From the NCBI GenBank assembly GCA_021739645.1, contig JAIPBL010000033.1:1-61073 (forward strand): DNA of 61,073 nt, written 5' to 3'. This DNA is from Saprospiraceae bacterium. Lineage in GTDB: Bacteria; Bacteroidota; Bacteroidia; Chitinophagales; Saprospiraceae. The notes beneath the pieces are model-generated. The model did not search any database. It had not been told where the DNA came from and saw only the letters and a list, made by a program, of their open reading frames with translations. This document shows, piece after piece, positions 16,949 to 26,143 of the stretch; within the stretch, counting starts at the first letter, position 1, and each line of letters starts with the position of its first letter. The position numbers and the translations under genes are program-made.

Positions 16949-17133
16949 TTTGTGAACAAGTTTAGTTTAATAAAAAGTGCTTTTGCGCACTAATAAGATG
17001 TAGAAATTCAAAAAATTCACTTTCATTAATATTTTTTGAATTTGGCGCAAAAGTAACAAACCAAAACTTTAAACGCAAGGACAGTTTAAAACTGGCGTCA
17101 TTTTTACTAAAAAAAACGATAACTTATTGATAA

Positions 17134-17649
17134 TCAAAAGAATAGAGTTTCGCCAAAATTTTCAAACCTACTGCCTGCACGCTGAATCAAGCCTTTTTTC
17201 ATTGGTTGGTCGAAGGCAATGGAGCCTGCGTTGTGTATCAACCCATTGTTGCGCACATTGGAGTAGTTGGTCCTGTTGATTGTTAACTCACCCTTTACTA
17301 TCAATTCGCCGAAATTCAGAATACCAATTCCTTTTTTTGAAAGGCCATCAATTGTCAGTTTTCCGTGTTGACTAATTACCAGCCGTGCATCTGGTTCGAT
17401 GACCAATTGAGCTATATCGTTCACGAAAAAATCAATAATCGGGTAAAAACACCGGCCTTCGGGGTCGCTTGGTATCACCACTTTGTCAAACCACTCTGGT
17501 ACGTGCCTATTGAACCAGTTCATCGGTTCCATCCAGTCATGCTCTAATCCACTTGCGCCACCTTCCCAAAAATGCGGAACGGTGATTTTCTTCTGGCTGC
17601 AGCCGCCTTCTTGTGGCATGGGCCGCACCATCCTCATGTCTTTCTTCAT
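17134..17649 (-). CDS. Hypothetical beta-solenoid-like protein
   Basis: A 171-aa protein. The central region carries the pattern DWMEPMNWFNRHVPEWFDKVVIP followed by short strand repeats (LVIEPDARLVISQHGKLTI, GILNFGELIVKGELTI, GLIHNAGSIAF), as in the W..NPxNW/G8-like parallel-beta modules found in large Bacteroidota surface proteins. No signal peptide is visible, and the N-terminus (MKKDMRMVRPMPQEGGCSQ) has a lone Cys. It may be a free-standing or truncated module of a larger adhesin. The start could also lie at one of the internal Met codons. Function is unknown. Confidence 0.7.
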   Translation of the reverse strand: MKKDMRMVRPMPQEGGCSQKKITVPHFWEGGASGLEHDWMEPMNWFNRHVPEWFDKVVIPSDPEGRCFYPIIDFFVNDIAQLVIEPDARLVISQHGKLTIDGLSKKGIGILNFGELIVKGELTINRTNYSNVRNNGLIHNAGSIAFDQPMKKGLIQRAGSRFENFGETLFF

Positions 17650-17808
17650 GTGTTAGTTTTTGCTGGGAGGCCAAAATGAAAGTGAAATAAAATATGGGAG
17701 GAATTTTACAAGGGAGGAATGCACTGGGAAAAACAAATACTAAGCCAATCCGCTTTAACAGCGAACGATTTTTGGCATGGCAATTTTTTGAAAAATATTA
17801 AATACAGC

Positions 17809-18840
17809 TTAAAATATTGGGCAAGCCTTGAATTCCTTTGGCGGATGCACCTTCCACAAAATGTACTGCAGAAAAAATTCAGGCCCACCTCTTCGGTAGG
17901 TAGCGATGTTGAAAGGAGAGAAGTTTTGGTCGTAGCTAAAACCTGCAGTCCAATTCCTGTATTGAACTTCAACAGAAGGCACCAAAGCATCGCCAAATCG
18001 CATGGCTATGCCAGCTTGTACGTTCAATTCGGCATCTTTTACCGTACTGAAATGATAGCGGATGGCTGCTCCTGCTACTGCCTCTTGATAGCTGAGTTGT
18101 TTTGAAAAAAGCCCATTTGCACGTAGGTCAAGCGTTTGGGTGAGTTGAATAGTTGTCATCAAATAAGGTGAGAATTTGATGGGCAAATTGGTTTTTTCGT
18201 CATTATCAAAACTGGTATTGGGCTGGTTAAGGTGAAAAATTCCACTGCCAAGGTCAACTTTGGTGCGAGTCCCATCCACTTGATAGTGCAGGTTCAGTCC
18301 GGTCGAGATGCTGCCGATGCCCTTGCTGGTACCACTGAACGACTCACCGTTCGATAGGTTTGGGTCATAAATGTCGCCGTTCCACTGCTCTTCGTAACTC
18401 AATTTTTCTGGACTGACCGAACGCTGCCCAACGGCAATCTGGGTGCCAATACTGGCAAATAACGCGTCGCTTAATTGCCGGGTAAAAGATAAATTTGCCC
18501 CAACTTGGGAAATGCCGATTTGGGCATCGCCAGCCACATCGTTGTTGAAAACAAGGCCATAGCCGAGGTAGCCATTTTTAGCAAATGCCTTGTGGTAAAG
18601 CTTGGAATCAAATGCTCCCGAAAGGGTGCGATAGTCCACAGGCACGGAACTCCATTGGCTGCGATAGTTGGCAACAAAGCGAAGGTCGCCACCGAAAACC
18701 CCCGTCAATGCTGGGTTCAGGTTGGCTGGCGAATTGTTGAATTGGGAAAAATGGATGTCCTGAGCATTTGCCGTCAGGGTGCTAATCAAAAGGACAATGG
18801 CCACTGAAAACTGAAAAGAGCTTGTGTAAACGAGTTTCAT
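17809..18840 (-). CDS. PorP/SprF family type IX secretion membrane protein, copy 1
   Basis: A 343-aa protein with a signal peptide (MKLVYTSSFQFSVAIVLLISTLTANAQ). It begins with the family hallmark DIHFSQFNNSPANLNPALTGVFGGDLRFVANYRSQWSSVP and continues as an outer-membrane beta-barrel ending in EFFLQYILW. PorP/SprF proteins work with the T9SS, often for one large type B substrate encoded next to them. This copy has no type B substrate beside it; the nearest exported giant is the divergently oriented SprB-repeat protein 1 kb away, across coaE. The start at 18840 gives the signal peptide. Confidence 0.92.
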   Translation of the reverse strand: MKLVYTSSFQFSVAIVLLISTLTANAQDIHFSQFNNSPANLNPALTGVFGGDLRFVANYRSQWSSVPVDYRTLSGAFDSKLYHKAFAKNGYLGYGLVFNNDVAGDAQIGISQVGANLSFTRQLSDALFASIGTQIAVGQRSVSPEKLSYEEQWNGDIYDPNLSNGESFSGTSKGIGSISTGLNLHYQVDGTRTKVDLGSGIFHLNQPNTSFDNDEKTNLPIKFSPYLMTTIQLTQTLDLRANGLFSKQLSYQEAVAGAAIRYHFSTVKDAELNVQAGIAMRFGDALVPSVEVQYRNWTAGFSYDQNFSPFNIATYRRGGPEFFLQYILWKVHPPKEFKACPIF

Positions 18841-18913
18841 AAAAAGGTTTTTTCGTCGAAATTGCACCCAAGTTAGGGTGGCTTCCCGGGTTTTGAAAAT
18901 ATTGATAAAAATT

Positions 18914-19555
18914 ATGTCGCAAATCAGCCAAACATTACCGAAGGCAAAGATACCATTACAAGTGGGTGTCACCGGTGGGATTGGAAGCGGGAAGACCACC
19001 GTTTGCAAGATATTTGAGCAGTTGGGCATCCCCGTTTACTATGCCGACGAGCGGGCAAAAGCACTCATGGTCGCAAACCGAGGCTTGATTGCCAAGGTGA
19101 AAAAGTTGTTTGGTGAAGCGGCATACCTACCGCAGGGTGGCCTCAACCGAAAGTGGATTGGCAGCATCGTTTTTCAAGATGCAAAAAAATTGGAACAACT
19201 GAATGCAATTGTCCACCCCGCCGTGTTCAGTGATGGTGAAAAATGGCACGCCAAACAACGAAACACGCCTTACACCATCAAGGAGTCCGCTTTACTTTTC
19301 GAAATCGGCAGCCAGATTTTTTACGATAAAACAATAGTTGTGTTTGCCCCAAAGGAAATCCGTTTGAAAAGAACGATACTGCGGGATGGTTCAACGAGAG
19401 ATGCAGTCATCGCTCGAATGGATAAGCAGATGGATGACGAAAAAAAGGTGCAACTTGCTGATTTTGTGATAATTAACGATGGCAAAAAAATGTTAATTCC
19501 ACAGGTTTTACTCATACATAAACAACTGGTGGAGGCATACTTGGCGAGTTCATAA
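18914..19555 (+). CDS. coaE: Dephospho-CoA kinase
   Basis: A 213-aa protein catalysing the last step of CoA synthesis (phosphorylation of the 3'-OH of dephospho-CoA). The P-loop GVTGGIGSGKTTVCKIF is followed by YYADERAKALM (the family DADxxA region, here with YADERA), HPAVF, and LLFEIGSQIFYD. The length is normal. It is divergent from the PorP/SprF gene, with 73 bp between starts. The start at MSQISQTL is chosen; the upstream in-frame sequence overlaps the promoter region. Confidence 0.95.
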   Translation: MSQISQTLPKAKIPLQVGVTGGIGSGKTTVCKIFEQLGIPVYYADERAKALMVANRGLIAKVKKLFGEAAYLPQGGLNRKWIGSIVFQDAKKLEQLNAIVHPAVFSDGEKWHAKQRNTPYTIKESALLFEIGSQIFYDKTIVVFAPKEIRLKRTILRDGSTRDAVIARMDKQMDDEKKVQLADFVIINDGKKMLIPQVLLIHKQLVEAYLASS

Positions 19556-19755
19556 GCTTTCAACTAAATATTTTTTTAGAAAACACATAATCATTTTTCT
19601 TAAATGGTACAGTTTTTGACCAAAGCCTAAATACCAGCCAATATCTTAAGGCTGGCAAAACAAATACAATACGCCGGTTCAGCCATTTCCTATAGTTTCC
19701 CACCGGAAAACAAGCACTTAAGATTGAATTTTCCCCTCCTGCTTTCCTGATTAAA

Positions 19756-19773
19756 ATCATTCTTATGAATGAT
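19756..19773. promoter_or_regulatory. Operator-like palindrome upstream of the SprB-repeat gene
   Basis: Seven-nt arms ATCATTC and GAATGAT are separated by TTAT. The palindrome lies 10 nt upstream of the -7 box, where the -33 element should be. It would suit a dimeric repressor or activator. No regulator gene is adjacent. Confidence 0.35.
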
Positions 19774-19783
19774 GGTCTCGACG

Positions 19784-19791
19784 TATATTTG
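19784..19791 (+). promoter_or_regulatory. TAnnTTTG -7 box for the SprB-repeat adhesin gene
   Basis: TATATTTG matches the consensus exactly and lies 33 nt before the ATG at 19825. No clear -33 TTTG is visible; the palindrome at 19756-19773 sits there. Confidence 0.55.
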
Positions 19792-19824
19792 CCGTGATTA
19801 TCATTGTTTTATGTATTGAAAAAG

Positions 19825-22800
19825 ATGACTATGAAAGTGCTTCACTTCCAATCGTGGTGTGATTTAGTATGCTACACCTGTTTTTCATTCTTTGAATCCA
19901 AAAGAGCGAAATCCATTTCCATCAAATCTTTGCTGCTGGCAATCCTGATGTTGCCGCTAGTGAACTCCAATGCTACCAATCCAACGGACAAGACCTGTCT
20001 TGCTTGTGACAACGTTGTAAACGGTGGTACCATTCAATCGGATGAATTCGGTTGCCCAAATCCAACATGGGACCCTTCGCTTATTACCAGCGTAACACTG
20101 CCCACCGGCGGTTCTGGCAATTTGGAGTTCCTTTGGATTTTCACTACCAATGACCCCACCTTGCCGCTGAGTCAATGGACGCCAATTCCGGGTACCAACA
20201 GCCCGAACTACGACCCTGGCCCGATTTCCATAACAACTCACTATCGCCGATGTGCAAGGAGGTCTGGCTGTTCGGATTACGTCGGTGAAACTAATATCGT
20301 CACGAAAGAGGCCCTTTGCTGCGACAATGTAACGGACGGAGGTACTATCGGAATAAGCCAAGTTGCATGTCTCGCACCTTATGACCCAGCACTTCTGACC
20401 AGTATCACCTCGCCATCTGGAGGCTCAAATGTCCTTGAATATCAGTGGGTTATCAGCTCAACGGGCACACCATACACCCCAACCAATCCGGATTGGGTTT
20501 TTATTGCTGGCGCAAACAGCGAGACATTTGACCCTGCCATCATTTCACAGACGACCTATTATATCCGTCTGGCTCGAAGGCATGGTTGTTTAGTTTACGA
20601 CGGCGTATCCAATATGATAACCGTTGCTATTTCTGATAACCTCGCCGCCACAGCAGTCGCTGACAGCGTGACTTGTTTCGGGGGAAATGACGGCTCAATC
20701 GACCTAACTCCTACGGGTGGTACGACGCCATACACGTATGCTTGGTCTGGTGGCCTCGGTTCTTCTGCGGACCCGCAGAACGTCATCCCAGGCAACTACT
20801 CGGTCACGGTGACGGATGCCAACGGCTGTGCAACCACGACTTCTGCAACGGTAGGAGATGGCGACCAAATCACATTGACAGCTAGTGCTACCCATGAAAT
20901 TTGTGATGGTGCCGAAAATGGAACGGCAACATTGACCAGTACAACTGGCGGACAGGCGCCTTATTCAATGGTTTGGAGCACGACACCTGCACAGACAGCC
21001 TCGCAGATTATTGACCTTGCGCCAGCAACCTACACGGTCACGGTCACGGATGCGCAGGGATGCACGGCCACGGCATCGGCCACGGTGAATGCTGGGCCAG
21101 CACTTGCAATTACACTTTTTTCCACCAATGTTATTTGTTTTGGAAAAAATCAAGGCTCCGCAATGGTTGATGCCGTTGCAAATGGTTCTGGGTCATATAC
21201 TTATCTATGGAATGACGCTGCTTCGCAAACCAGCCAATCCATTGCGAACCTGTTTGCTGGAAACTATACAGTAACAGTGACCGACGACCAGGGTTGCGCA
21301 GGTTCTGCCACAGCAATTATTGCCGACGGCCCGCAAATCTTCGTGAACCCATCCCACACCAATGCTACCTGCAATTACACCACGGACGGTTCGGCGACGG
21401 TAACGGTTTCTGGCGGCGTTTCACCTTATTCTTATTTATGGGATGATGTTGCTGCGCAAACAACAGCAACTGCTGATGCACTCGCAGCGGGCATTTACCA
21501 TGTAACCATTACCGATGCGAGTGGATGCACAACATCTTCCACAGCGACAGTGGAAGCACCCATCTCTGCCGAAATTACCACAAGTGGCAGCAACGTAAGT
21601 TGCTTCAATGGATTGGATGGTGTTGTTTCAGTTTCGGTGACAAATGGTAGTCCTGCCAATTACAATTACACTTGGAATGACCCCAATTCCTCAAATACGG
21701 CCTCGGTTTCTGGGCTTTCAGCAGGCACTTATGGGGTGACAGTAACGGACAACAACGGTTGTCTTGTGACAGCATCCGTTTCGATAACCCAGCCAACCCA
21801 ATTGGTCATTTCAATGGCCTCAACTGACGCCACTTGCGGCAACGGCAGCGATGGTTCGGCAACGGTGACCGCTGGTGGAGGAACACCTGGGTATGATTAC
21901 GCTTGGAGCTTACCGGCTAGCCCAAATGCGCCAGTGTTGAACAATGCGCCCGCTGGCACGTACTCGGTGACGGTGACCGATGACAACGGTTGTTCAGCAA
22001 TTGGGACATCGACTATTGGCGCACCGCCAGTGCTCACAGCAAATTTGATAGTAGCAAATGTCACTTGCAACGGCTTGAACGATGGCCAAATGAGCGTTGT
22101 GGCTGGCGGCGGAGTTGGCCCCTACACTTTCGCATGGAACAGCCCCGGTGCCCCATCGGGTACATCCATCAGTGGCCTTTCCCCTGGGAATTACGGGGTT
22201 ACTGTGACGGACGCAGTTGGATGCACAGCCACAGCATCTGGCACTGTCACCGAGCCAGCAACCCTGACGGTTTCTTTCCAAAAAAATGATGTGATTTGCG
22301 TGGATGCAACAAACGGCTCTGCGATTGCGATTCCAGCTGGTGGCACAGCGCCATACGCCTACCTCTGGGCGGGTGGACAAACCACCGCAAATATTTCAAA
22401 CCTTGCCACTGGTTTTTACCAAGTAACGGTCATTGACAACCATTTCTGCCAAGTGGCTGGAACCGTTCAAATCATTTCCACAACTACTTTGAACCTGTCC
22501 ACCACAACAGTTCCAGCCAACTGCTTTAACAGCAATGACGGCACAGCAACCGCTATCGCGACAGGCGGCACAGCGCCTATCACCTATTTGTGGAGCAATG
22601 GTGCGACTACTGCCTCGAACGCTGGTATTTATGCTGGAAATTATTCAGTGACCGTCTCAGATGCAGATGGCTGCGTTCTCAGCAAGGATGCCATCGTGGC
22701 TTCACCACCTCAATTAACTGGGCCTGCCAGTTTGGTTTCGGCTGTAACTACCTACGGAGGCAGCAACGGTTCGATAAAAGTAACGCCGGGTGGCGGCACA

Positions 22801-24795
22801 GCTCCGTACACCGTGCTTTGGAACAATGCTAGCTCGGCTACGACGGTCACGGGCCTTACCGCAGGTACCTACTCCGTGACCACAACGGATGCCCACAACT
22901 GCACGGTTTCATCAACGATTACACTGGTCAACCCCTCGAAAGTAGGCGACTATGTTTGGCACGACCTGAATCAAAACGGCATCCAAGAAACGGGCGAGCC
23001 AGGTTTGGACAGCGTGAAGTTGCACTTGATAGGTGCAACCAGTACGGGCGTTCAAATCCATTTGACCACCTACTCCGACTCGACTGGTTTCTATGCTTTT
23101 GATGGCCTTGCCGCTGGCGTTTACCAAGTAAAAGTGGACTTGCCAGCTATCCATGTTTTCTCGCCGATGAACGTTGGTAGCGATTTCACGGACAGCGATA
23201 TCAACCAGGCTGACAGTTCAACGGCGGTGTTCAACCTCGCTGTAAACCACTATGACAATTTTTGGGATGTCGGACTGATTGAACTCGATGAGAAAATAAA
23301 CATCGGAGACTTTGTTTGGCAAGATGCCGACCACGATGGTATTCAGGATATTCAAGAGCAGGGTATTGCAAACTACACCGTTCGCTTGTACAGTATGCCC
23401 TCCAACACGTTGTTGGCGACCAGAACAACCAATGCGATTGGCAAATACCTCTTCACGGATGTTTACCCCGGTTTGTACCAAATAGAGTTCGTATTGGGCA
23501 ATTTGCCGAACGGCAGCGTTTATTCGCCACCGAACCAAGGCTCTAACGACAATATTGACAGTGACCCTGACCCTGCAACGGGCCGGACGGCTACTTTCCA
23601 GGTTTTTCCATATACGGTGGACAACCTAACCATTGATGCCGGGGTGTTCAAAGAATGTGACAACATAACCGATGGCGGCTTGGTTGGATACAACGAAAAC
23701 CTCTGTGGCAATGGCGCAGACCCAGCCGAAATCGTCAATTTGACCTCTCCATCTGGCGGCTTCGGCGTGTTGGAATACTTGTGGTTGAAGAGTACCATGC
23801 CTGTTTACAACGGCCCTGGTGATCCGAACTGGATGATGATTCAAAACTCAAACAGCGCAAATTATAACCCAGGCCCAATTTTCCAGACAACTTATTACAT
23901 CCGGTGCGCTCGCCGGGCAGGTTGCCCCGATTACCCTGGAGAGAGTAACATTGTTTCTAAAACCATCACACCAAATCCGCTTGCGCAAATCATCGACCAT
24001 CCGAATGTCATTTGCAAGGATGTTGGGGGGCGTTTCGAAGCTGCAATTGCAGGTGGAGGTGCTACTTATGCTTGGGATTTTGGTGCTGACGCAACGCCTG
24101 CCACCGCCGCTTCGAGGGTTGTTAATCCGGTGTCCTGGTCAACGGAAGGTATCAAGACCGTTTCACTCACGGTGACCCGTTTCGGCTGTTCTGTTACCGT
24201 GACTGTTACCGTTGCCGTAAACACCTGCGGCAGTCCGATAATAATTATTTTTGACGATGTTTTTGCTGAATTGAATGGCGCAGCGGTAAACCTGCGCTGG
24301 CATGCAACAGGTTTTGAACCAAACAACACTGTTTTCAGGGTGCAGCGCTCAGAGAATGGGAATGATTATGAAAACCTGAATGCCATGGCTGGTACAGACT
24401 GCGACGCAGACGGCATTTTCCACTTCATAGATAGCAGGCCGAAATTGGGTGAAAATTTTTACCGCATCGAATATCGCCAGTCTGGCGAGAACGCAAGCCA
24501 AGGCTTGTCCAATACCACAAATATTTTCAACAAGCCAGCTGGAGTACTTCCTATCCAACTTTATCCTAACCCAACCTCAGGCTTGGTGACGGTGGAGTTC
24601 GTCAAACTGTCCTCCAATTCCTCGACCATCCAGGTGAACGATGCCTTCGGGCGAGTGATATTTGAGTCGCAAGTGCCGGAAATGACCGAGAAAACCGAAC
24701 TTGATTTGAGCCAACTTCCGCTTGGTTTGTACTGGGTTCGTATCACCTCGGAGAACGTTCGGGAGCAGGTGGTAAAAGTTGTAAAATCAGAATAA
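19825..24795 (+). CDS. SprB-repeat surface adhesin with SdrD-B domains and T9SS type A sorting domain
   Basis: A 1656-aa exported protein with a long signal region ending at about residue 50. Order of parts: two copies of a roughly 100-aa CDNVxxGGTI module (60 and 166) with paired Cys and the phrase YRRCARRSGC; ten SprB repeats at about 278-1035 (VTCFGGNDGS ... YSVTVTDANGC); two SdrD/Cna-B-like domains from about 1039 and 1157 (VGDYVWHDLNQNGIQ, IGDFVWQDADHDGIQ); a third CDN module at about 1277; a PKD-like domain at about 1390 (YAWDFGADATPA); a fibronectin-like domain; and a C-terminal type A tail (LYPNPTSGLVTVEF ... GLYWVRI). SprB in Flavobacterium is a mobile gliding adhesin but uses a type B tail. 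The start at 19825 or 19831 is equally possible. Confidence 0.93.
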   Translation: MTMKVLHFQSWCDLVCYTCFSFFESKRAKSISIKSLLLAILMLPLVNSNATNPTDKTCLACDNVVNGGTIQSDEFGCPNPTWDPSLITSVTLPTGGSGNLEFLWIFTTNDPTLPLSQWTPIPGTNSPNYDPGPISITTHYRRCARRSGCSDYVGETNIVTKEALCCDNVTDGGTIGISQVACLAPYDPALLTSITSPSGGSNVLEYQWVISSTGTPYTPTNPDWVFIAGANSETFDPAIISQTTYYIRLARRHGCLVYDGVSNMITVAISDNLAATAVADSVTCFGGNDGSIDLTPTGGTTPYTYAWSGGLGSSADPQNVIPGNYSVTVTDANGCATTTSATVGDGDQITLTASATHEICDGAENGTATLTSTTGGQAPYSMVWSTTPAQTASQIIDLAPATYTVTVTDAQGCTATASATVNAGPALAITLFSTNVICFGKNQGSAMVDAVANGSGSYTYLWNDAASQTSQSIANLFAGNYTVTVTDDQGCAGSATAIIADGPQIFVNPSHTNATCNYTTDGSATVTVSGGVSPYSYLWDDVAAQTTATADALAAGIYHVTITDASGCTTSSTATVEAPISAEITTSGSNVSCFNGLDGVVSVSVTNGSPANYNYTWNDPNSSNTASVSGLSAGTYGVTVTDNNGCLVTASVSITQPTQLVISMASTDATCGNGSDGSATVTAGGGTPGYDYAWSLPASPNAPVLNNAPAGTYSVTVTDDNGCSAIGTSTIGAPPVLTANLIVANVTCNGLNDGQMSVVAGGGVGPYTFAWNSPGAPSGTSISGLSPGNYGVTVTDAVGCTATASGTVTEPATLTVSFQKNDVICVDATNGSAIAIPAGGTAPYAYLWAGGQTTANISNLATGFYQVTVIDNHFCQVAGTVQIISTTTLNLSTTTVPANCFNSNDGTATAIATGGTAPITYLWSNGATTASNAGIYAGNYSVTVSDADGCVLSKDAIVASPPQLTGPASLVSAVTTYGGSNGSIKVTPGGGTAPYTVLWNNASSATTVTGLTAGTYSVTTTDAHNCTVSSTITLVNPSKVGDYVWHDLNQNGIQETGEPGLDSVKLHLIGATSTGVQIHLTTYSDSTGFYAFDGLAAGVYQVKVDLPAIHVFSPMNVGSDFTDSDINQADSSTAVFNLAVNHYDNFWDVGLIELDEKINIGDFVWQDADHDGIQDIQEQGIANYTVRLYSMPSNTLLATRTTNAIGKYLFTDVYPGLYQIEFVLGNLPNGSVYSPPNQGSNDNIDSDPDPATGRTATFQVFPYTVDNLTIDAGVFKECDNITDGGLVGYNENLCGNGADPAEIVNLTSPSGGFGVLEYLWLKSTMPVYNGPGDPNWMMIQNSNSANYNPGPIFQTTYYIRCARRAGCPDYPGESNIVSKTITPNPLAQIIDHPNVICKDVGGRFEAAIAGGGATYAWDFGADATPATAASRVVNPVSWSTEGIKTVSLTVTRFGCSVTVTVTVAVNTCGSPIIIIFDDVFAELNGAAVNLRWHATGFEPNNTVFRVQRSENGNDYENLNAMAGTDCDADGIFHFIDSRPKLGENFYRIEYRQSGENASQGLSNTTNIFNKPAGVLPIQLYPNPTSGLVTVEFVKLSSNSSTIQVNDAFGRVIFESQVPEMTEKTELDLSQLPLGLYWVRITSENVREQVVKVVKSE

Positions 24796-24802
24796 AAAAA
24801 GG

Positions 24803-24830
24803 ATTGTTGGATTGCTAAATTGTTGGATTG
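24803..24830. repeat. Short direct repeat after the SprB-repeat gene
   Basis: The 12-nt word ATTGTTGGATTG occurs at 24803-24814 and again at 24819-24830, right after the adhesin stop codon. It is similar in style to the other word-like intergenic repeats in this window. Confidence 0.7.
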
Positions 24831-24924
24831 TTTTTTACCTTAACAGAGATACAGCTTTTTAACCATTCGGCGATAGACCAACAATCTCCATAGTTTTTTC
24901 AATACATAGTTATCAATAATTGGC

Positions 24925-24954
24925 GGGCCGCCATTTTTGGCGGCCCTCTTTTTG
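24925..24954 (+). terminator. Terminator downstream of the SprB-repeat adhesin gene
   Basis: Nine-nt perfect arms (24925-24933, 24938-24946) are followed by TCTTTTT. It lies 130 nt after the adhesin stop codon and before the next promoter. Confidence 0.85.
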
Positions 24955-24960
24955 TAAAAA

Positions 24961-24991
24961 TTTCGATTTTTGTAAAAAGGGAGTAACTTTG
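24961..24991 (+). promoter_or_regulatory. Promoter for the nucleotide-sugar gene pair
   Basis: The -7 box TAACTTTG (24984-24991) is an exact TAnnTTTG match, with a TTTCG -33-like element at 24961-24965, 18 nt upstream. It leaves a leader of about 100 nt before the TTG start at 25095. Confidence 0.5.
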
Positions 24992-25094
24992 CGGCGCTTA
25001 TTTCCTTTCCCTTTTTTGACAAATTATTGACCCAAAGGTGCGTGGAGCTGTCCCTTTTGCCAACTTCCCGCCCAATCCATTAAAACTTAAGATT

Positions 25095-26036
25095 TTGAAA
25101 AAAAGAGTTCTCATTACCGGCGCAGCCGGGTTCATTGGCTCGCATCTCTGCGACCGAATGTTGGCGGAAGGCCACCACGTCATCGGCATGGACAACCTGC
25201 TCACGGGCAGTTTGAAAAACATCGAACACCTGTTCCCACGGGAGGATTTCGAGTTTTACCACCACGACATCACCAAGTTCGTGCATGTGCCCGGTGAGGT
25301 TGACTACATCCTGCACTTCGCCAGTCCCGCTAGTCCGATTGATTACCTCCAAATGCCCATCCAGACACTAAAGGTTGGTGCGCTTGGTACGCACAACATG
25401 CTCGGCGTTGCGAAGGCAAAAGGTGCTCGAATCCTCGTTGCTTCCACATCGGAAGTGTACGGCGACCCACTCGTCCACCCTCAGGTGGAAGAATATTGGG
25501 GCAATGTGAACCCAGTCGGCCCACGTGGGGTATATGACGAGGCGAAGCGCTTCCTGGAGGCTATCACGATGGGCTATCACACTTTTCATAAAGTAGAAAC
25601 CCGCATCGTCCGCATTTTCAACACCTACGGCCCACGTATGCGAGTCGAAGATGGGCGGGTGCTCCCGGCGTTTTTCTCCCAAGCCATTCGTGGTGAGGGT
25701 TTGACGGTATTTGGGGATGGGTTGCAAACACGCAGTTTCTGTTATGTGGACGACCTTGTGGACGGCATCTACCGACTACTCCTCAGCGACTACGACCAGC
25801 CAATGAACATTGGCAATCCACAAGAAATAACGATGATGCAGTTTGCGCATGAGATTCTCGACTTGGTCAAGAATCCAAAAGCACATATCATCCACAAACC
25901 GCTGCCAACGGACGACCCAAAGCAGCGCAAACCGGACATCACAAAGGCCACCAACATACTCGGTTGGGCACCAAAGTTCAACCGGGAGGAAGGGCTGAAG
26001 ATTACTTATGAGTATTTCAAAAAAGCGGTAAAATAG
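25095..26036 (+). CDS. UDP-glucuronate decarboxylase (UDP-xylose synthase)
   Basis: A 313-aa short-chain dehydrogenase-type enzyme that converts UDP-glucuronate to UDP-xylose with internal NAD+ recycling. The NAD motif is GAAGFIGSH, the catalytic Ser/Thr region is [10 protein letters not shown], and YDEAKR gives the YxxxK pair. [21 protein letters not shown] and [19 protein letters not shown] are characteristic of UXS. The start is a TTG at 25095 ([12 protein letters not shown]), which fits the family; a GTG 19 codons upstream would add an unlikely tail. It is followed by rfbB in the same direction, so the pair may feed exopolysaccharide or glycoprotein synthesis. Confidence 0.92.
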   Translation: MKKRVLITGAAGFIGSHLCDRMLAEGHHVIGMDNLLTGSLKNIEHLFPREDFEFYHHDITKFVHVPGEVDYILHFASPASPIDYLQMPIQTLKVGALGTHNMLGVAKAKGARILVASTSEVYGDPLVHPQVEEYWGNVNPVGPRGVYDEAKRFLEAITMGYHTFHKVETRIVRIFNTYGPRMRVEDGRVLPAFFSQAIRGEGLTVFGDGLQTRSFCYVDDLVDGIYRLLLSDYDQPMNIGNPQEITMMQFAHEILDLVKNPKAHIIHKPLPTDDPKQRKPDITKATNILGWAPKFNREEGLKITYEYFKKAVK

Positions 26037-26050
26037 ATATGGGATATAGA

Positions 26051-26108
26051 GGCATGAGGTGTTATATGTTACGTAATAAATGTACGAATGTGCTGCATAC
26101 CTCATGCC
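26051..26108. repeat. Inverted repeat between the two nucleotide-sugar genes
   Basis: Ten-nt perfect arms GGCATGAGGT (26051-26060) and its complement at 26099-26108 lie within the 107-bp gap. ACCTCAT recurs shortly after. This is another of the gap-filling palindromes (called family E here). Confidence 0.65.
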
Positions 26109-26143
26109 ACAATACCTCATACCTTATAAAGCAGTTATAAGCA

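Noticed and set aside
19560-19760. A 66-codon minus-strand frame in the coaE-adhesin gap
   Set aside because: It has an odd composition, no homologous look, and overlaps the likely adhesin promoter region; the gap is better explained as regulatory DNA.
20650-22940. Tandem repeats about 230 bp apart, considered as a CRISPR array or satellite DNA
   Set aside because: The periodicity is in protein (ten SprB repeats) and the DNA copies have diverged; there are no short identical repeats with unique spacers and no cas genes.
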